DNA from: Chiridota heheva
Lineage: Eukaryota; Echinodermata; Holothuroidea; Apodida; Chiridotidae
Direction of reading: 5' to 3'
NCBI GenBank assembly: GCA_020152595.1
Contig: JAIGNY010004119.1
Location: forward strand, 514,001 to 578,000
Length of the DNA: 64,000 nt
The notes under the pieces were generated by a model, which saw nothing but the letters and a program-made list of their open reading frames with translations, was not told the origin of the DNA and did no database searches. The position numbers and the translations under genes were made by a program. Below are positions 12,012-22,678 of the stretch, one piece after another; the first letter of the stretch is position 1; each line of letters starts with the position of its first letter.

Positions 12012-12757
12012 CAGTGGCGTAACCAGGATTTCATATTGGGGGGCAGGACCAGGATTTCATATTGGGGGGCAGGAAGGTATAACGGACAAGATATTTAGTG
12101 GTGTAGTTGAGGTGACACCGAAGGTGTCACTTCGACTTGTCGGTGTTGGGTCCAGGGGCCTGCTTAAGAGGCCCATTTCAAGGGAAAAAAGCATGTCACA
12201 ATGCATAGTAAGAAGGTGTATTATACAAGTCAAAATTCATCGCAAAGAGAGCTATAATACACCATACACAAAACAAAAATTCCTGAAAATGCATAATGTG
12301 GAAATAAATGTTTTATTGTTTATGTTTGTACATGGTATAGGTTTATCGTCACTTTTTGAAAAATATGGGTTGTCTAAAAGAAAGGTTTATAATAATGTAC
12401 TACAAACTTGTGTAAATGTTGTCAAACTTTTAAAATGAGCCTGTTCTGTATCACATGCCCCCTACACCCACCTCTCCCTCTCTCCCCCTCTCTCTCTCTC
12501 TCCCATCTTTCTCTCTCCCATCTCTCTCTCTCTCTCCCTGTCTTAATTCATGTATTTAAATACAAAATCGCACAAATGTTTAATATATTATTACAGAAGA
12601 ACCTTTTTCTGAGAAAGTGCTCTTTTGAAATGTAAAAACATCATAAGCACCTGGAATGTCAAAACTTGTTAAACCGACAGATTAAAATCTGAACCGACAA
12701 ATTAAAATATTGAAAAGGGCAATCTCACACCCCCCACTCCCTCTGGCTATACCACTA
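12012..12757. mobile_element. hAT-like non-autonomous DNA transposon, 746 bp, with 8-bp TSD
   Basis: The left end is CAGTGGCGTAACCAG. The right end is CTGGCTATACCACTA, whose reverse complement TAGTGGTATAGCCAG matches it at 11 of 15 bases. The flanks are identical 8-mers, ATAGGAGG at 12004-12011 and 12758-12765. An 8-bp target duplication and short CAG-type ends are hallmarks of hAT elements. The interior has a duplicated 27-bp segment near the left end and a (TC)n tract, and no transposase ORF. Positions 22955-23200 give the related empty site. Confidence 0.85.
12467..12541. repeat. (CT)n-rich low-complexity tract
   Basis: Alternating CT/CCTCTCTC blocks interrupted by CCCATCT. It lies inside the hAT-like element. 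Confidence 0.9.
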
Positions 12758-13291
12758 ATAGGAGGTATAGGCAGTTCTTTGCCTATACAGCAAAGTGACT
12801 ACAATATCTCATCCCCACATATGTGTATATGTGGGTGATGAGATAATAACTTTCAGACCTTTAAAAGAACTGCTCGTAGTGTTCATCAATTGACCTTTGA
12901 CTTCCAAGTAGCATTTGTTTATGCATAATTATAATTTAAACTTTTCAGATAAGCTTTATAAAGTTCACTTCAATGTATAAAATTGTAGAAATAATTTACG
13001 TATTAGTTGGATATTTTACAATATACAAAGTAGCCAGATTATTATATATTTGATCAGGAGAAAAATTTAAGATATGTTGAAAATGCTAAAAGCTATCATG
13101 GATTGCTGGAAATGTCTTAAAAATGCTAAAAGATATCATGGATTGCTGAAAATGTCAAGAGAACCTTTATAAGAAAGATAAAGAAAGTACTGTGTATTTC
13201 AAGATATTGATACGCTTCCATATAACATTTGTTTTGTACTGAAATAAAAGTGCATTTTATGCAATGGAGAGCAACTTCTTTATTTTAACAG

Positions 13292-13422
13292 TATAAGACA
13301 AACCGCTGGACCAGGTCCTGGAAATTACTTCTATGAAGGCAAGACATATGTGGCTTACAGTGCAACTGATAATCGAGGCAACACAAATAGCAAAGACTGT
13401 AGTTTCTATGTCCGCATCTCTG
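13292..13422 (+). CDS. HYR1 second-half exon
   Basis: Phase 2 in, phase 1 out (TATTTTAACAG before, TCTGGTAATA after). Reads YFYEGKTYVAYSATD then NRGN, ending with a Cys and an alternating hydrophobic strand (CSFYVRIS). This is the conserved C-terminal HYR pattern: a G-x-T-x-V-x-Y-x-A-x-D strand, then GN, then C-x-F-x-V. With the first half it makes an 89-residue domain. This half is intact, in contrast to the frameshifted first half. Confidence 0.9.
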
Positions 13423-13444
13423 GTAATAGATTTTCCTTTTATAG

Positions 13445-14345
13445 ATAAAAGTGTACTGTTTTTGATTCCAATGTGATATTATCAGGAACCTTTGCGACCA
13501 TGATGGCATTTGTGTGTGTGTGTGTGTGTGTGTGGGTGTCACAGTGCTGCGATGACACAACAATGAAGAAAAAGAACCCCAGAGCACCAAACTCAAGTGG
13601 CCATTGGGCTTTGCCCAATAAAAGTAACAACAAAATTGCTATTTATTCTTCAAATATGAATGAGAAACACATCAAACTGTACAGTTAAGAAAGTAATTTC
13701 TTTTCTGCTCCCCCGCAAGGGGACCTTCAATAAAAGAGCTACCACTTCATGGGTCTCTTAGTCGGTTTACGAAATAAAGGTCCCGGCAAGAAAAAACTAT
13801 GGGAGGTAGCATCTCATCATTAACTAATTAATGCAAGTCATATCCTTCTTGGAAGAGATAGAAATAAGGCAACACTTTACAGCTGTATTTACTTAGTCCC
13901 AACGTTTTGAAATAAAAAGGCATCTTTAATAGTTTGATAGTACTTCTGCTTTCTTGAGAATGTCTCTTTTCAATAGAAAGTATATAGCAAATGTTCAGTT
14001 AGCTATAGCCAAAAATCAAAGGTCTTGAGGTTCCGATGCACAGTATGGATTAAAATTTTTATTACATGTGTAATCAATTGTATTGCAAAATGGATCTGCT
14101 CAAAACAAAGAAAACAAACAGTGTAACAGTGCTCACAATAGTGACTGGCATGTTGGCTGGGAAAAGTTGACATAAAACCACACTTGCTCTTTAATATGCA
14201 TGATTCAACACCAAAACAATATGGCACATCTATGGACCATGGGCTATCTGTGTACTACATATGAATCCAATATATCGTTCTTGAGATGTTGTTTTCAAGC
14301 TTTTTTTGGCAAAATCATCTTAAGTCCCCACCATGCATATTAATG
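13445..14345. repeat. Dispersed repeat segments shared with 25780-26110
   Basis: CAGGAACCTTTGCGACCATG (13485 on) has a near twin at about 25825. The 14200-14345 segment (GACCATGGGCTATCTGTGT, TCTTGAGATGTTG, CATGCATATTAATGA) is an inverted relative of 25900-26010. A related segment also occurs near 32320-32440. AT-rich, no coding signal, class unknown. Confidence 0.55.
13510..13537. repeat. (TG)n microsatellite
   Basis: About 13 TG dinucleotides in a row inside the dispersed repeat. The matching place in the 25780 copy is also TG-rich but interrupted. Confidence 0.9.
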
Positions 14346-14731
14346 AAATGAAACATTTTTATACGATAACCATGTACACACTAGCAAACTGATTTCAAGA
14401 TTTTGTTTACATCTCCGTGGGAATCAGGAGGAAGTGATGTGTGACAGCGCACAAATTGACGGTTAATGAGATATCAAAGTTGATTAAACTGCTATGATAT
14501 GGTTGTAACGTGATGATGAAGAATGGTAAGATACCCCCCTCCTTAGTCTAAGATGACCCTTCTTTCGTTGCTCATCAACGCAATGTCACAAATGCATAGA
14601 AGTAAATTACAACAGCTAGGAATCTTAAAATTTTATTTAAAGTTGTGACATTTGATATTGAATTACAAATGCACCAGATGATAAGTAAAGTGTTCTATCT
14701 ATGCAAATTTAAACTGAACACTTTAGCAGCT

Positions 14732-14908
14732 ACAATAGTGGCCAAAAGTGTTGGGACAAAACCGCTCAAATTTTTAAATGGCAATTCCCCCTGCCTCCAC
14801 CTCCCCCTTTCAATGTTGTGCACTTTGCAAAAAACATGGTAAAATGCGACTTTCAATATTGATCGACGGGAGTGGGGATTTGTCCCAACTACTTTTGGCC
14901 ACGATTGT
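14732..14908. mobile_element. MITE with about 30-bp terminal inverted repeats, Tc1/mariner-like
   Basis: The left end (ACAATAGTGGCCAAAAGTG, then TTGGGACAAA) is the inverse of the right end (TTTGTCCCAACTACTTTTGG, then CCACGATTGT). The pair differs at few positions. A TA lies at the left border, as expected for Tc1/mariner insertions. The interior is about 115 bp, contains a C-rich block and has no ORF, so the element is non-autonomous. A second copy is at 15965-16126. Confidence 0.75.
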
Positions 14909-15964
14909 CTGAGCGCCTGTACAAAGTATATGACAGCCAGCGACGTGATAATGAAGTAATGGGAATTCATAGTTATAAAGGGCAAGTTCATTACATTGCA
15001 CAGAATGAGGTGTGTATCATGTGAAATACAGTAGGGAGGGAGAATCTATTGTGATGCACTTGTACGTACTCTTTTGGTGAGCCCATAATTTAAAAATTGA
15101 GAGTATTGGATAAAATAAATAATGAAAGGAAATAAAATGTATGGCCGTTGTCGTCAATTTTTAATGTTAAGAAATGAAGACATGTTGACGACATTAAGCT
15201 CCATATTAGAAATGCTGAAAAACGTTGACATAAGTGTGCCACTTTTGGCTACTCTTCATGAAAGTGATGAAGTACGGGACCACTTACATTATAATAAATG
15301 TGGATTCAATCAATTCCGGAAATAATCAGCGCAATTATCTGATTATTGTAGTGTTACCACAACGTGGTCTTTTGCACTACTGCAAATTTGAAGCAATCGA
15401 TTTGCAATAAATCATGTCGTTTTCTGTTAATTTTTAACTTAAAAAAATAATCTTTTGAAGTCTCATAAGGAACTTAAATTTGATAAATAGATACTATCTA
15501 CATCTCCCGAAAGGACCATGTTTAATTTCATGATAGTTCTCGAGAAACAAACAGTTTGCACTATATATGTTGTAAAGCTTGATCTATAGGTTACTCTTTC
15601 TCTATTATTTACTGCTAACCGTGAGATGCGTGCTTTTTGCATAGGCATATGCCGCAAACCATCAAAGGGTGTGCACTTTGCATAGCAAACCCCTTATAAA
15701 TTAGTGTGTTTTTATATGCAAATGACTTCAAAGTTATCAGGTAATGTATTCTTGCTTGATGTTACATTCATTCTAATTTATAATTCCGAATGTGCGACAA
15801 ACTTAAAGAAATATGCAAATATCCTAGGAAAATGATCCCAAAATCATTCATGTAATCGAAATTAATGGAAATTAATTTTGAAACCTGCGATTATTTTCTC
15901 AATTGAAAAAATAACATCAATGGTGGAAATTCAGCGCCCGAGCTGTCTATCTGGCATTCAAGTT
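14909..15964. other. AT-rich intronic sequence
   Basis: Only short ORFs (up to 67 codons) without domain signatures. Nothing recognised. Confidence 0.4.
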
Positions 15965-16126
15965 GATATACAGAATGCTTCACTTGGCAATTACCATTTA
16001 CCCCACCTCCCCCCCACCTCCCCCCTTTAAATGTTGTGCGCTTTGCAAAATATATGGTAAAATGCGACTTTCAACATTGATCGAGGGGAGTGGGGATTTG
16101 TCCCAACTACTTTTGGCCACGATTGT
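15965..16126. mobile_element. MITE, second copy, left end lost
   Basis: The interior (CTTTGCAAAATATATGGTAA, AATGCGACTTTCAACATTGA) and right terminal repeat (CTTTTGGCCACGATTGT) match 14732-14908. The left inverted repeat is missing or too decayed to see. It is followed by TA and, about 40 bp later, by the start of the 25-bp satellite. Confidence 0.7.
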
Positions 16127-16163
16127 AGATTATATAATATTTCTTAATCAATTTGATTTATTA

Positions 16164-17296
16164 TATGTTACCATGTCATTTCATACATTATGTTATCATG
16201 TCATTTCATACATTATGTTATCATGTCATTTCATACATTATGTTATCATGTCATTTCATACGTTGTATTATCATGTCATTTCATACGTTGTATTATCATG
16301 TCATTTCATACATTATGTTATCATGTCATTTCATACACTATGTTATCATGTCATTTCATACATTATGTTATCATGTCATTTCATACATTATGTTATCATG
16401 TCATTTCATACGTTGTATTATCATGTCATTTCATACGTTGTATTATCATGTCATTTCATACATTATGTTATCATGTCATTTCATACATTATGTTATCATG
16501 TCATTTCATACATTATGTTATCATGTCATTTCATACATTATGTTATCATGTCATTTCATACGTTGTATTATCATGTCATTTCATACGTTGCATTATCATG
16601 TCATTTCATACATTATGTTATCATGTCATTTCATACATTATGTTATCATGTCATTTCATACATTATGTTATCATGTCATTTCATACGTTGTATTATCATG
16701 TCATTTCATACATTATGTTATCATGTCATTTCATACATTATGTTTTCATGTCATTTCATACATTATGTAATCATGTCATTTCATACATTATGTTATCATG
16801 TCATTTCATACATTATGTTATCATGTCATTTCATACGTTGTATTATCATGTCATTTCATACATTATGTTATCATGTCATTTCATACATTATGTAATCATG
16901 TCATTTCATACATTATGTAATCATGTCATTTCATACATTATGTTATCATGTCATTTCATACATTATGCTACCATGTCATTTCATACATTCTGTTATCATG
17001 TCATTTCATACATTATGTTATCATGTCATTTCATACATTATGTTATCATGTCATTTCATACATTATGTTATCATGTCATTTCATACGTTGTATTATCATG
17101 TCATTTCATACATTATGTTATCATGTCATTTCATACATTATGTTATGTCATTTCATACATTATGTTATCATGTCATTTCATACGTTGTATTATCATGTCA
17201 TTTCATACATTATGTTATCATGTCATTTCATACATTATGTTATCATGTCATTTCATACATTATGTTATCATGTCATTTCATACATTATGTTATCAT
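16164..17296. repeat. 25-bp satellite array with 150-bp higher-order structure
   Basis: About 45 copies of ATGTCATTTCATACATTATG plus TTATC. A variant with CGTTGTATT in place of CATTATGTT appears as adjacent pairs at 16261/16286, 16411/16436 and 16561/16586, exactly 150 bp apart. The first part is therefore a six-unit higher-order repeat, and later units are less regular. The unit has no stop codon in any + frame and 25 is not a multiple of 3, so all three frames stay open and give spurious ORFs of up to 382 codons. It continues after LINE copy 5, at 20117. Confidence 0.95.
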
Positions 17297-17299
17297 ATC

Positions 17300-20116
17300 A
17301 AATTTGGAGAATGGTTAATAGCTTCCACGGCAGGGTGAGGAAGTCTCCCATCTCCCATCTCTCCTGAAATGGTAACCTCACCGCGAAAAAGGACATCGTT
17401 AACCACCTCACCACCTCTTTCAGCAACATCTCGTCCTCGGCCAACTATTCCAATGCTTTCAAAACCTAAAAAGCTCACGATGAAGCCCGGAGTATCACCT
17501 TTCCCTCCGACAATGCCGAGAGCTACAACACCCCCCTCTCACCCTTTCTGAATTAAACCAAGCCATCCACGATGCTGGCTGCACCTCCAAGGGCCCAGAT
17601 AACATCTCCTACCACTTCCTGAAACACCTCCCCAACAAGGCCACCGCTACCCTACTCACCATCCTCAACCACATTTGGTCCTCACACTCCTTTCCCCCTA
17701 ACTGGAGGACAGCTATTGTCACCCCCCATCCTTAAAGCGGGGATGGACGGTACCGACCCCTCCAGCTACCGCCCCATCGCCCTCACCTGCTGTCTCTGTA
17801 AAATTATGGAAAGGATCATTAACCAGAGACTAAACTGGTTCCTTGAGACCAACAGAATTCTCTCCCCTCACCAAAGCTGCTTCCGGAAACGTTGCAATAC
17901 CCTAGACTAGTTAATTACGCTCGACACCGCTATCCGGGAATCCTTTGCAAAAAAAGAACACCTCATTGCCATTTTTTTTGACCTCGAGAAAGCTTTTGAC
18001 ACTACTTGGAAATACGGCATTACCCGCAAACTTTACACCATCGGTCTCAAAGCCATCTCCCCATCTTTATTCAAAACTTTCTCTCACCCAGGCAGTTCCA
18101 AGTTCGTATTGGCCACACCCTCTCCAACCCCTAACCCCAAGAAGAGGGCGTCCCCCAAGGCAGCATCCTCTCTCCCACTCTCTTCAACCTGAGCATTAAT
18201 GACATCGCAGACAACCTTGGCCCCAACATCAAATGTACCCTCTACGTGGACGACTTCACCATCTTCTACTCCTCATCTAGCTTTCCTCTTGTCGAAAATA
18301 GACTCCAATTCAGCCTCAACCCTGCAAGTCTGTTGCAACAATAACGGTTTTAAATTTTCCAAAGAAAAGACAGTCTGCATGCACTGCTGTCATTTCAACA
18401 ACCTCCACCCCAACCTGAACCTCATACTCAATGGCAATCGCAGCCTTAAAGTTAAACACACAAAGTTCCTGAGTTTAACTCTAGACCCCAAGCTCCCCTA
18501 CAAGCAACACATCACCAACCTGAAATTGAAATGCAACAGCTACCTCAACTTTCTCCGCCTCCTATCCAACACCATTTAGGGTGTGAACCGCCATGCTCTC
18601 CTCAAAATCTTCAGGCTCACCATTCGTGCCAAGCTTGACTAGGGCAATATTGTCTACTGTGTCGCTCACAACTCATACCTCAACCACATCAACACCATCC
18701 AAAATGAAGCCCACAGGCTTTGTCTGGGTGCCTATCAGGACCTCCCCAATCACCAGCCTTCATGTTGAAGCCAACGAACCCCCCTTTCTACTTAGATGTA
18801 GAAAGCTTAGCTATGCTTTTAGAGTCCTCACCAACACCCAGAACCCTGTTTACAACCTCATTAGGTACCCCAATTTCTCCACCCTCTTTGATAGGACTAA
18901 AACCCGATCCCCTCCCTTTAGCTTATGCATTAAATCAGACCTCATCCATCTCGGCATCAACCCGCCACTCTCGGCACCTTCTCCTGGCCCACTTTTCCTC
19001 CTTGGGCCACCCTCCTCCTATCCACCTGGGCTTCTCCACTCATCACAAAACCCAAACCCACCCTAAACTCTTCATCTTTCCCCACAACCAAATCAAAGAC
19101 AAACTCTCAAACTACACCTCCATCTATACTGATGGCTCTAAGGAAGGCAACAAGACAGCTGCTGCTGCCGTCATGCAAGACATCACCCTTAGTAGCAGAC
19201 TTCCCAACTACTCGTCCATCTTTTCAGCTGAGGCAAAGGCCATCCTCCTCGCCTTCAACTTTATTAATACTTTCCACTCAGCCACTTTGCCATTTTCTTC
19301 GACTCCAAGGCTGTTCTTCTTTACTCAATCTTAAATGAGATAACTTCACATCCCACCTTCTCCTCCGGAAACTCCTTTTGCCCACCCTTTGCAGGAAAAG
19401 TATTATTCTCTTCTGGATACCCAGCCATGTTGGCATCCCTGGCAATGACAGGGCTGATGCAGCCACTAAGCTTGCCCTCAAGCTTCCCCCTACCCCTTTT
19501 TTTAAAACCCTTTCTGACATCAAACCGCTTATCTCTTCCCTTGTTCGTGACCGCTGGCAAACCTCATGGGACTCCCAAATTGATAACAAACTCCACGTCA
19601 TCCAGCCCACCATTCCGATCAAACCCACCATTAACAACCTCTCTCATGTCGACAACGTTCACATTACCCATCTTAGAATAGGTCACACCCACCTCACTCA
19701 CTCCCACCTCCTTATTGGCTTGCCCCAACCCCTCTGCAACAATTGCCATTGCACCCTCACAGTCCATCACGTTCTCCTTGCTTGCCCCCTGTACAACCTT
19801 CCCAGAGCTTCTCTCGCTCCCCACAACTCAATTGCTAAGTTCTTCCAGAAAAACCCTCCCGATAAAATTATCTCCTTCCTTCATCATACGTCCCTCTACA
19901 ACCATATTTAGTTCTCCTCTTCCACCCTCCCTCTCTACTTTGTTTTTTTCACCCATACACCTCCTCTCTCGATCACAGCTTTCTGAATTTGTGTTCTTGT
20001 ATTTCTCTCATTCTCCCCCTGTTTCCTTTCCTTCCTACCTCTAGAATGATTTGACCTCTCAGGCACAATTTGATCCTCGATGTAGTGGTGCCATTAAGCC
20101 CTCATCAAACAAACAG
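17300..20116 (+). mobile_element. I/Nimb-like LINE inserted in the 25-bp satellite (copy 5)
   Basis: 5'-truncated in the linker between endonuclease and RT. It has RT motifs (SSYRPIALTCCLCKIMERI; FDLEKAFDTTWKYG; LYVDDFTIFYSS), an RNase H region (IYTDGSKEGNKTAAAA), SHVGIPGNDRADAATKLALK and an open C-terminus frame (19378-19911) with Cys/His residues and HVLLACPLYNLPR. It ends with the family 3' UTR and a short CAAAC tail. Satellite units lie on both sides, so it landed in an existing array. Stops and frameshifts (for example TAG at 17908-17910, TAG in the RT part near 18575) make it inactive. Confidence 0.9.
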
Positions 20117-20480
20117 ACATACATTATGCTACCATGTCATTTCATACATTATGTTATCATGTCATTTCATACATTATGTTTTCATGTTATTTCATACATT
20201 ATGTAATCATGTCATTTCATACATTATGTTATGTCATTTCATACATTATGTTATCATGTCATTTCATACATTATGTTATGTCATTTCATACACTATGTTA
20301 TGTGATTTCATAGATTATGTTATTTCATTTCATACTTTCTGTTATCATGTCATTTATACATTATGTTATCATGTCATTTCATACATCATGTTATTTCATT
20401 TCATACATTATGTTATCATGTCATTTATACATTATGTTATTTCATTTCATATATTATGTTATCATTTTATTTGATACATT
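20117..20480. repeat. 25-bp satellite, right-hand part
   Basis: Same unit as 16164-17296, about 15 copies, with more deletions (ATGTTATGTCATTTCATAC without the CATG step, CATTTATAC). The decay toward the right end contrasts with the homogeneous left part. Confidence 0.92.
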
Positions 20481-20486
20481 ATGATC

Positions 20487-20707
20487 CATTGGCGGATGTA
20501 AGAAGTTTTCAGTTGTTGGAGCAAAATATGATTGGGGGTAAATTCTGAACATGTTTTTAACTATATGATATTATGTAATTCAAGCGTATGTATTCTTTAT
20601 TAAAAAAATGACAATGATTATTATTTTGTATTTATTATTTAAAACATTTCAGGATGGGGAGGGGGAAGGGGGAGCACACTCCTTTGCCCCTATGGTGAGC
20701 CACCCAT
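20487..20707. mobile_element. MITE, hAT-like, at the end of the satellite
   Basis: The left end CATTGGCGGATGTAAG and the right end GGTGAGCCACCCAT form imperfect inverted ends. The interior (TTTCAGTTGTTGGAGC, GATTGGGGGTAAA, CTTTGCCCC) is shared with the shorter copy at 34808-34981. It has no ORF. Confidence 0.55.
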
Positions 20708-20836
20708 ATTATCATCTCACACTTTGAAAAGCTCAACCACTTAGAGAACAGGTAATGTGTTTTAATACCCAATGCTTTTTGTAAATTTTGTAATGAAGTG
20801 TGATTGTCTTATGAATTCATTGATTTCATTTTGCAG

Positions 20837-21013
20837 TTGGTTATTGCCCAGTCCTATCAATACCTTCCAACGGGCGAATGACTTGTAACTACAGAAATTT
20901 GTATGGATCAACATGTTCATATGGTTGCAATATTGGTTACTATATAGTGGGTTCAACATCCAGGTATTGCCCATCAAGTTGTCAGTGGACAGGTTCTCCG
21001 ACCTCCTGTAAAA
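20837..21013 (+). CDS. CCP1 (sushi) exon, seven cysteines
   Basis: Acceptor CATTTTGCAG, donor AAAAGTAAGTAG, phase 1-1, 59 residues. It starts GYCPVLSIPSNGRM and has CSYGCNIGYYIVGS in the middle and QWTGSPTSC near the end. That is a complete sushi module: first Cys with P after it, the C-x3-C-x-x-GY core, the W before the last Cys. The usual sushi has four Cys and the others in this gene have six. This one has seven, the extra one coming from a C-P-S-S-C pair before the Trp. CCP2 shares this trait. The donor region is the seed of the 71-bp array in the following intron. Confidence 0.95.
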
Positions 21014-21139
21014 GTAAGTAGAGTTTGAGGTACTACATTTGCCTCAGACTCTAAACGGACTCCATGAAATCTTTTCTCAAATATAGAAGTTCCACTGTAT
21101 AACACCAGTGATGACTCATAAAGACAAGGCCACTATCGT

Positions 21140-21376
21140 GAACTTCTCTACAACCATATTTAGTCCTCCTCTCTCACCCACCCCCCTACATACTTTTGCC
21201 TTTTTTAGCACCCCTGCACTTCCTCTCTTGATCCCAGCTTCCTGGCTATAAGTCCCTGTACTTCTCTCAGACTCCTATTTTCTTTTCTTTCTACCTCTGG
21301 AACGATCTAAGCTCTCAGGCACAATTTGACCCTCACTGTTGTGGTGCCGTTAAGCCCTCATCAAAGAAACAAACAA
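21140..21376 (+). mobile_element. I/Nimb-like LINE 3' end (copy 6)
   Basis: Only the 3' UTR of the LINE: C/T-rich block, CTCTCAGGCACAATTTGACC, GTTGTGGTGCCGTTAAGC, then (CAAA)n-like tail. It sits between the first (genuine) donor-containing unit and the amplified donor-like units of the 71-bp array, so it split that array or inserted while the array was short. Confidence 0.85.
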
Positions 21377-21399
21377 TCATCCACCCCCTTAAAGACTCC

Positions 21400-22090
21400 A
21401 TGACATATGACCTTCTGTAGAAGTAAGTAGAATTTGAGAAGCTTTTCCCACCCAAGACTCCCTTAATGACTCCATGAAATATGACCTGTAGAAGTAAGTA
21501 GAATTTCAGAAGCTTCACCCACCCAAGACTCCCTTAATGACTCTATAAAATATGACCTGTAGAAGTAAGTAGAATTTGAGAAGCTTTACCCACCCAAGAC
21601 TCCCTTAATGACTCCATAAAATATGACCTGTAGAAGTAAGTAGAATTTCAGAAGCTTCACCCACCCAAGACTCCCTTAATGACTCTATAAAATATGACCT
21701 GTAGAAGTAAGTAGAATTTGAGAAGCTTTACCCACCCAAGACTCCCTTAATGACTCCATAAAATATGACCTGTAGAAGTAAGTAGAATTGGAGAAGCTTT
21801 ACCCATCCAAGACTCCCTTCATGACTCCATGAAATATGACCTCCTGTAGAGGTAAGTAGGATTTGAGAAGCTTTACCCACCCAAGACTCCCTTAATGACT
21901 CCATGAAATATGACCTGTAGAAGTAAGTAGAATTTGAGAAGCTTTACCCACCCAAGACTCCCTTAATGACTCCATAAAATATGACCTGTGGAAGTAAGTA
22001 GAATTTGAGAAGCTTTACCCATCCAAGACTCCCTTCATGAATCCATGAAATATGACCTCCTGTAGAGGTAAGTAGGATTTAAGAAACTTT
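21400..22090. repeat. 71-bp tandem array of splice-donor-containing units
   Basis: Ten donor-like GTAAGTAG sites, GT at 21423, 21494, 21565, 21636, 21707, 21778, 21852, 21923, 21994 and 22068, at a period of 71 bp (74 where a CTC is added). Each unit reads GACC(TCC)TGTAGAAGTAAGTAG, then AATTTGAGAAGC, then CCCAAGACTCCCTTAATGAC and CCATGAAATAT. The true CCP1 exon end (GACCTCCTGTAAAAGTAAGT at about 21000) and the first 60 bases of its intron (AGTTTGAGG, then GACTCCATGAAAT) are recognisably the same unit. Some copies have GAG before GTAAGT and are as good or better donors than the true one. TTCAG and TTGAG variants alternate, a hint of dimeric spread. Confidence 0.93.
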
Positions 22091-22124
22091 ACCAGACTGA
22101 CTCTTTTTTTATTTATTTCTTCAG

Positions 22125-22307
22125 TTGTAACCTGCCCAGTTCTTTCTGATATTCCTATGGGAGTTGTTTCCTGTCCTTCAGGCCATACATACCAAAGTGT
22201 GTGCACATACCGCTGTCAAAATGGCTACACTATCATGGCAGGACAGTCTGCTGCACGAACTTGTTTGTCATGTGGGCGATGGTCCGGAATTGTACCAACC
22301 TGTGTAG
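22125..22307 (+). CDS. CCP2 (sushi) exon, seven cysteines
   Basis: Acceptor TTTATTTCTTCAG, donor GTAGGTTAGT, phase 1-1, 61 residues. It starts VTCPVLSDIPMGVVSC, with core CTYRCQNGYTIM and end RWSGIVPTC. It has seven Cys like CCP1, with a C-L-S-C pair before the conserved Trp, so the two look like a tandem duplicate. An odd Cys count per module suggests that the two spare cysteines pair with each other or with a partner; that is inference. Confidence 0.95.
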
Positions 22308-22678
22308 GTTAGTAGCTTGAGTTTTATTCTGGAGTGAACCCTGAAGGATTGAGTGTCCTATGTTATTATTTTGTAAGACCAGAAAGATAGGTAGCGATCA
22401 GTCTCATGTTGTCGTCGTCGGCATGATCATCATCTGTCGTCGGCATGGTCATTGGCTGTTGGCAGTGGCCGCCACAAAAAAATTAACATTATGAAGTATT
22501 GCTGGTATTTTGAAGCTTCTTATTTCTCTTTGTAATATCTACTGGACAGGAAACAGTTTTTATTACTCTTCATCATTTTGTCCCTTTCAATGTATTGGGT
22601 TTACATAAGATGGACATATGCTTCAAGATTAACATCTGTTTGCACTTTCCTTTGTAATCCTTTTTCTTTCATTTTCAG
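22308..22678. other. Intron between CCP2 and HYR2
   Basis: Short intron. It contains GTCGTCGTCGGCATG and GTCGTCGGCATGG in a small duplicated block near 22420. It ends in a long pyrimidine tract CTTTTTCTTTCATTTTCAG. Confidence 0.5.

Larger units (their letters stand above)
11755..12855 (-). repeat. Dispersed repeat with terminal hairpin, minus-strand copy
   Basis: The reverse complement of 12766-12855 matches the start of the repeat at 22955 (hairpin, GATATTGTAGTCAC, then GCTGTATAGGCAAA). The reverse complement of about 11820-12003 matches 23050-23200 (GGTGGCCATGTGGT area, CATATGATG, then GGGTCATAAG). The copy is split by the hAT-like element at 12012-12757. A near-perfect hairpin lies at 12806-12844, arms ATCTCATC and GATGAGAT with CCCACATA and TATGTGGG inside. 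Class unknown. Confidence 0.65.
7748..13291. other. Intron within HYR1 (5.5 kb)
   Basis: Donor CGGTAAGTTA, acceptor TATTTTAACAG. It holds a LINE C-terminus fragment (7985-8225), about 1 kb of AT-rich DNA with nothing recognised (8226-9250), LINE copy 4 (9366-11549), a dispersed repeat with a nested hAT-like element (11755-12855), and a duplicated AT-rich 58-bp segment at 13083-13165 (AAATGCTAAAAG, then TATCATGGATTGCTG). Confidence 0.7.
13423..20836. other. Intron between HYR1 and CCP1 (7.4 kb)
   Basis: Almost entirely repeats: a (GT)n tract, an inverted pair of dispersed repeats (13445-14345), two MITE copies, the 25-bp satellite, LINE copy 5 and a MITE before CCP1. The stretch 14909-15964 shows nothing recognisable apart from AT-rich DNA. 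Confidence 0.7.

Noticed and set aside
15963-17367. Long overlapping ORFs (up to 382 codons) of His/Phe/Tyr/Cys-rich repeats
   Set aside because: They are the 25-bp satellite read in three frames. The unit simply lacks stops, and the array crosses non-coding DNA with no splice or start context.
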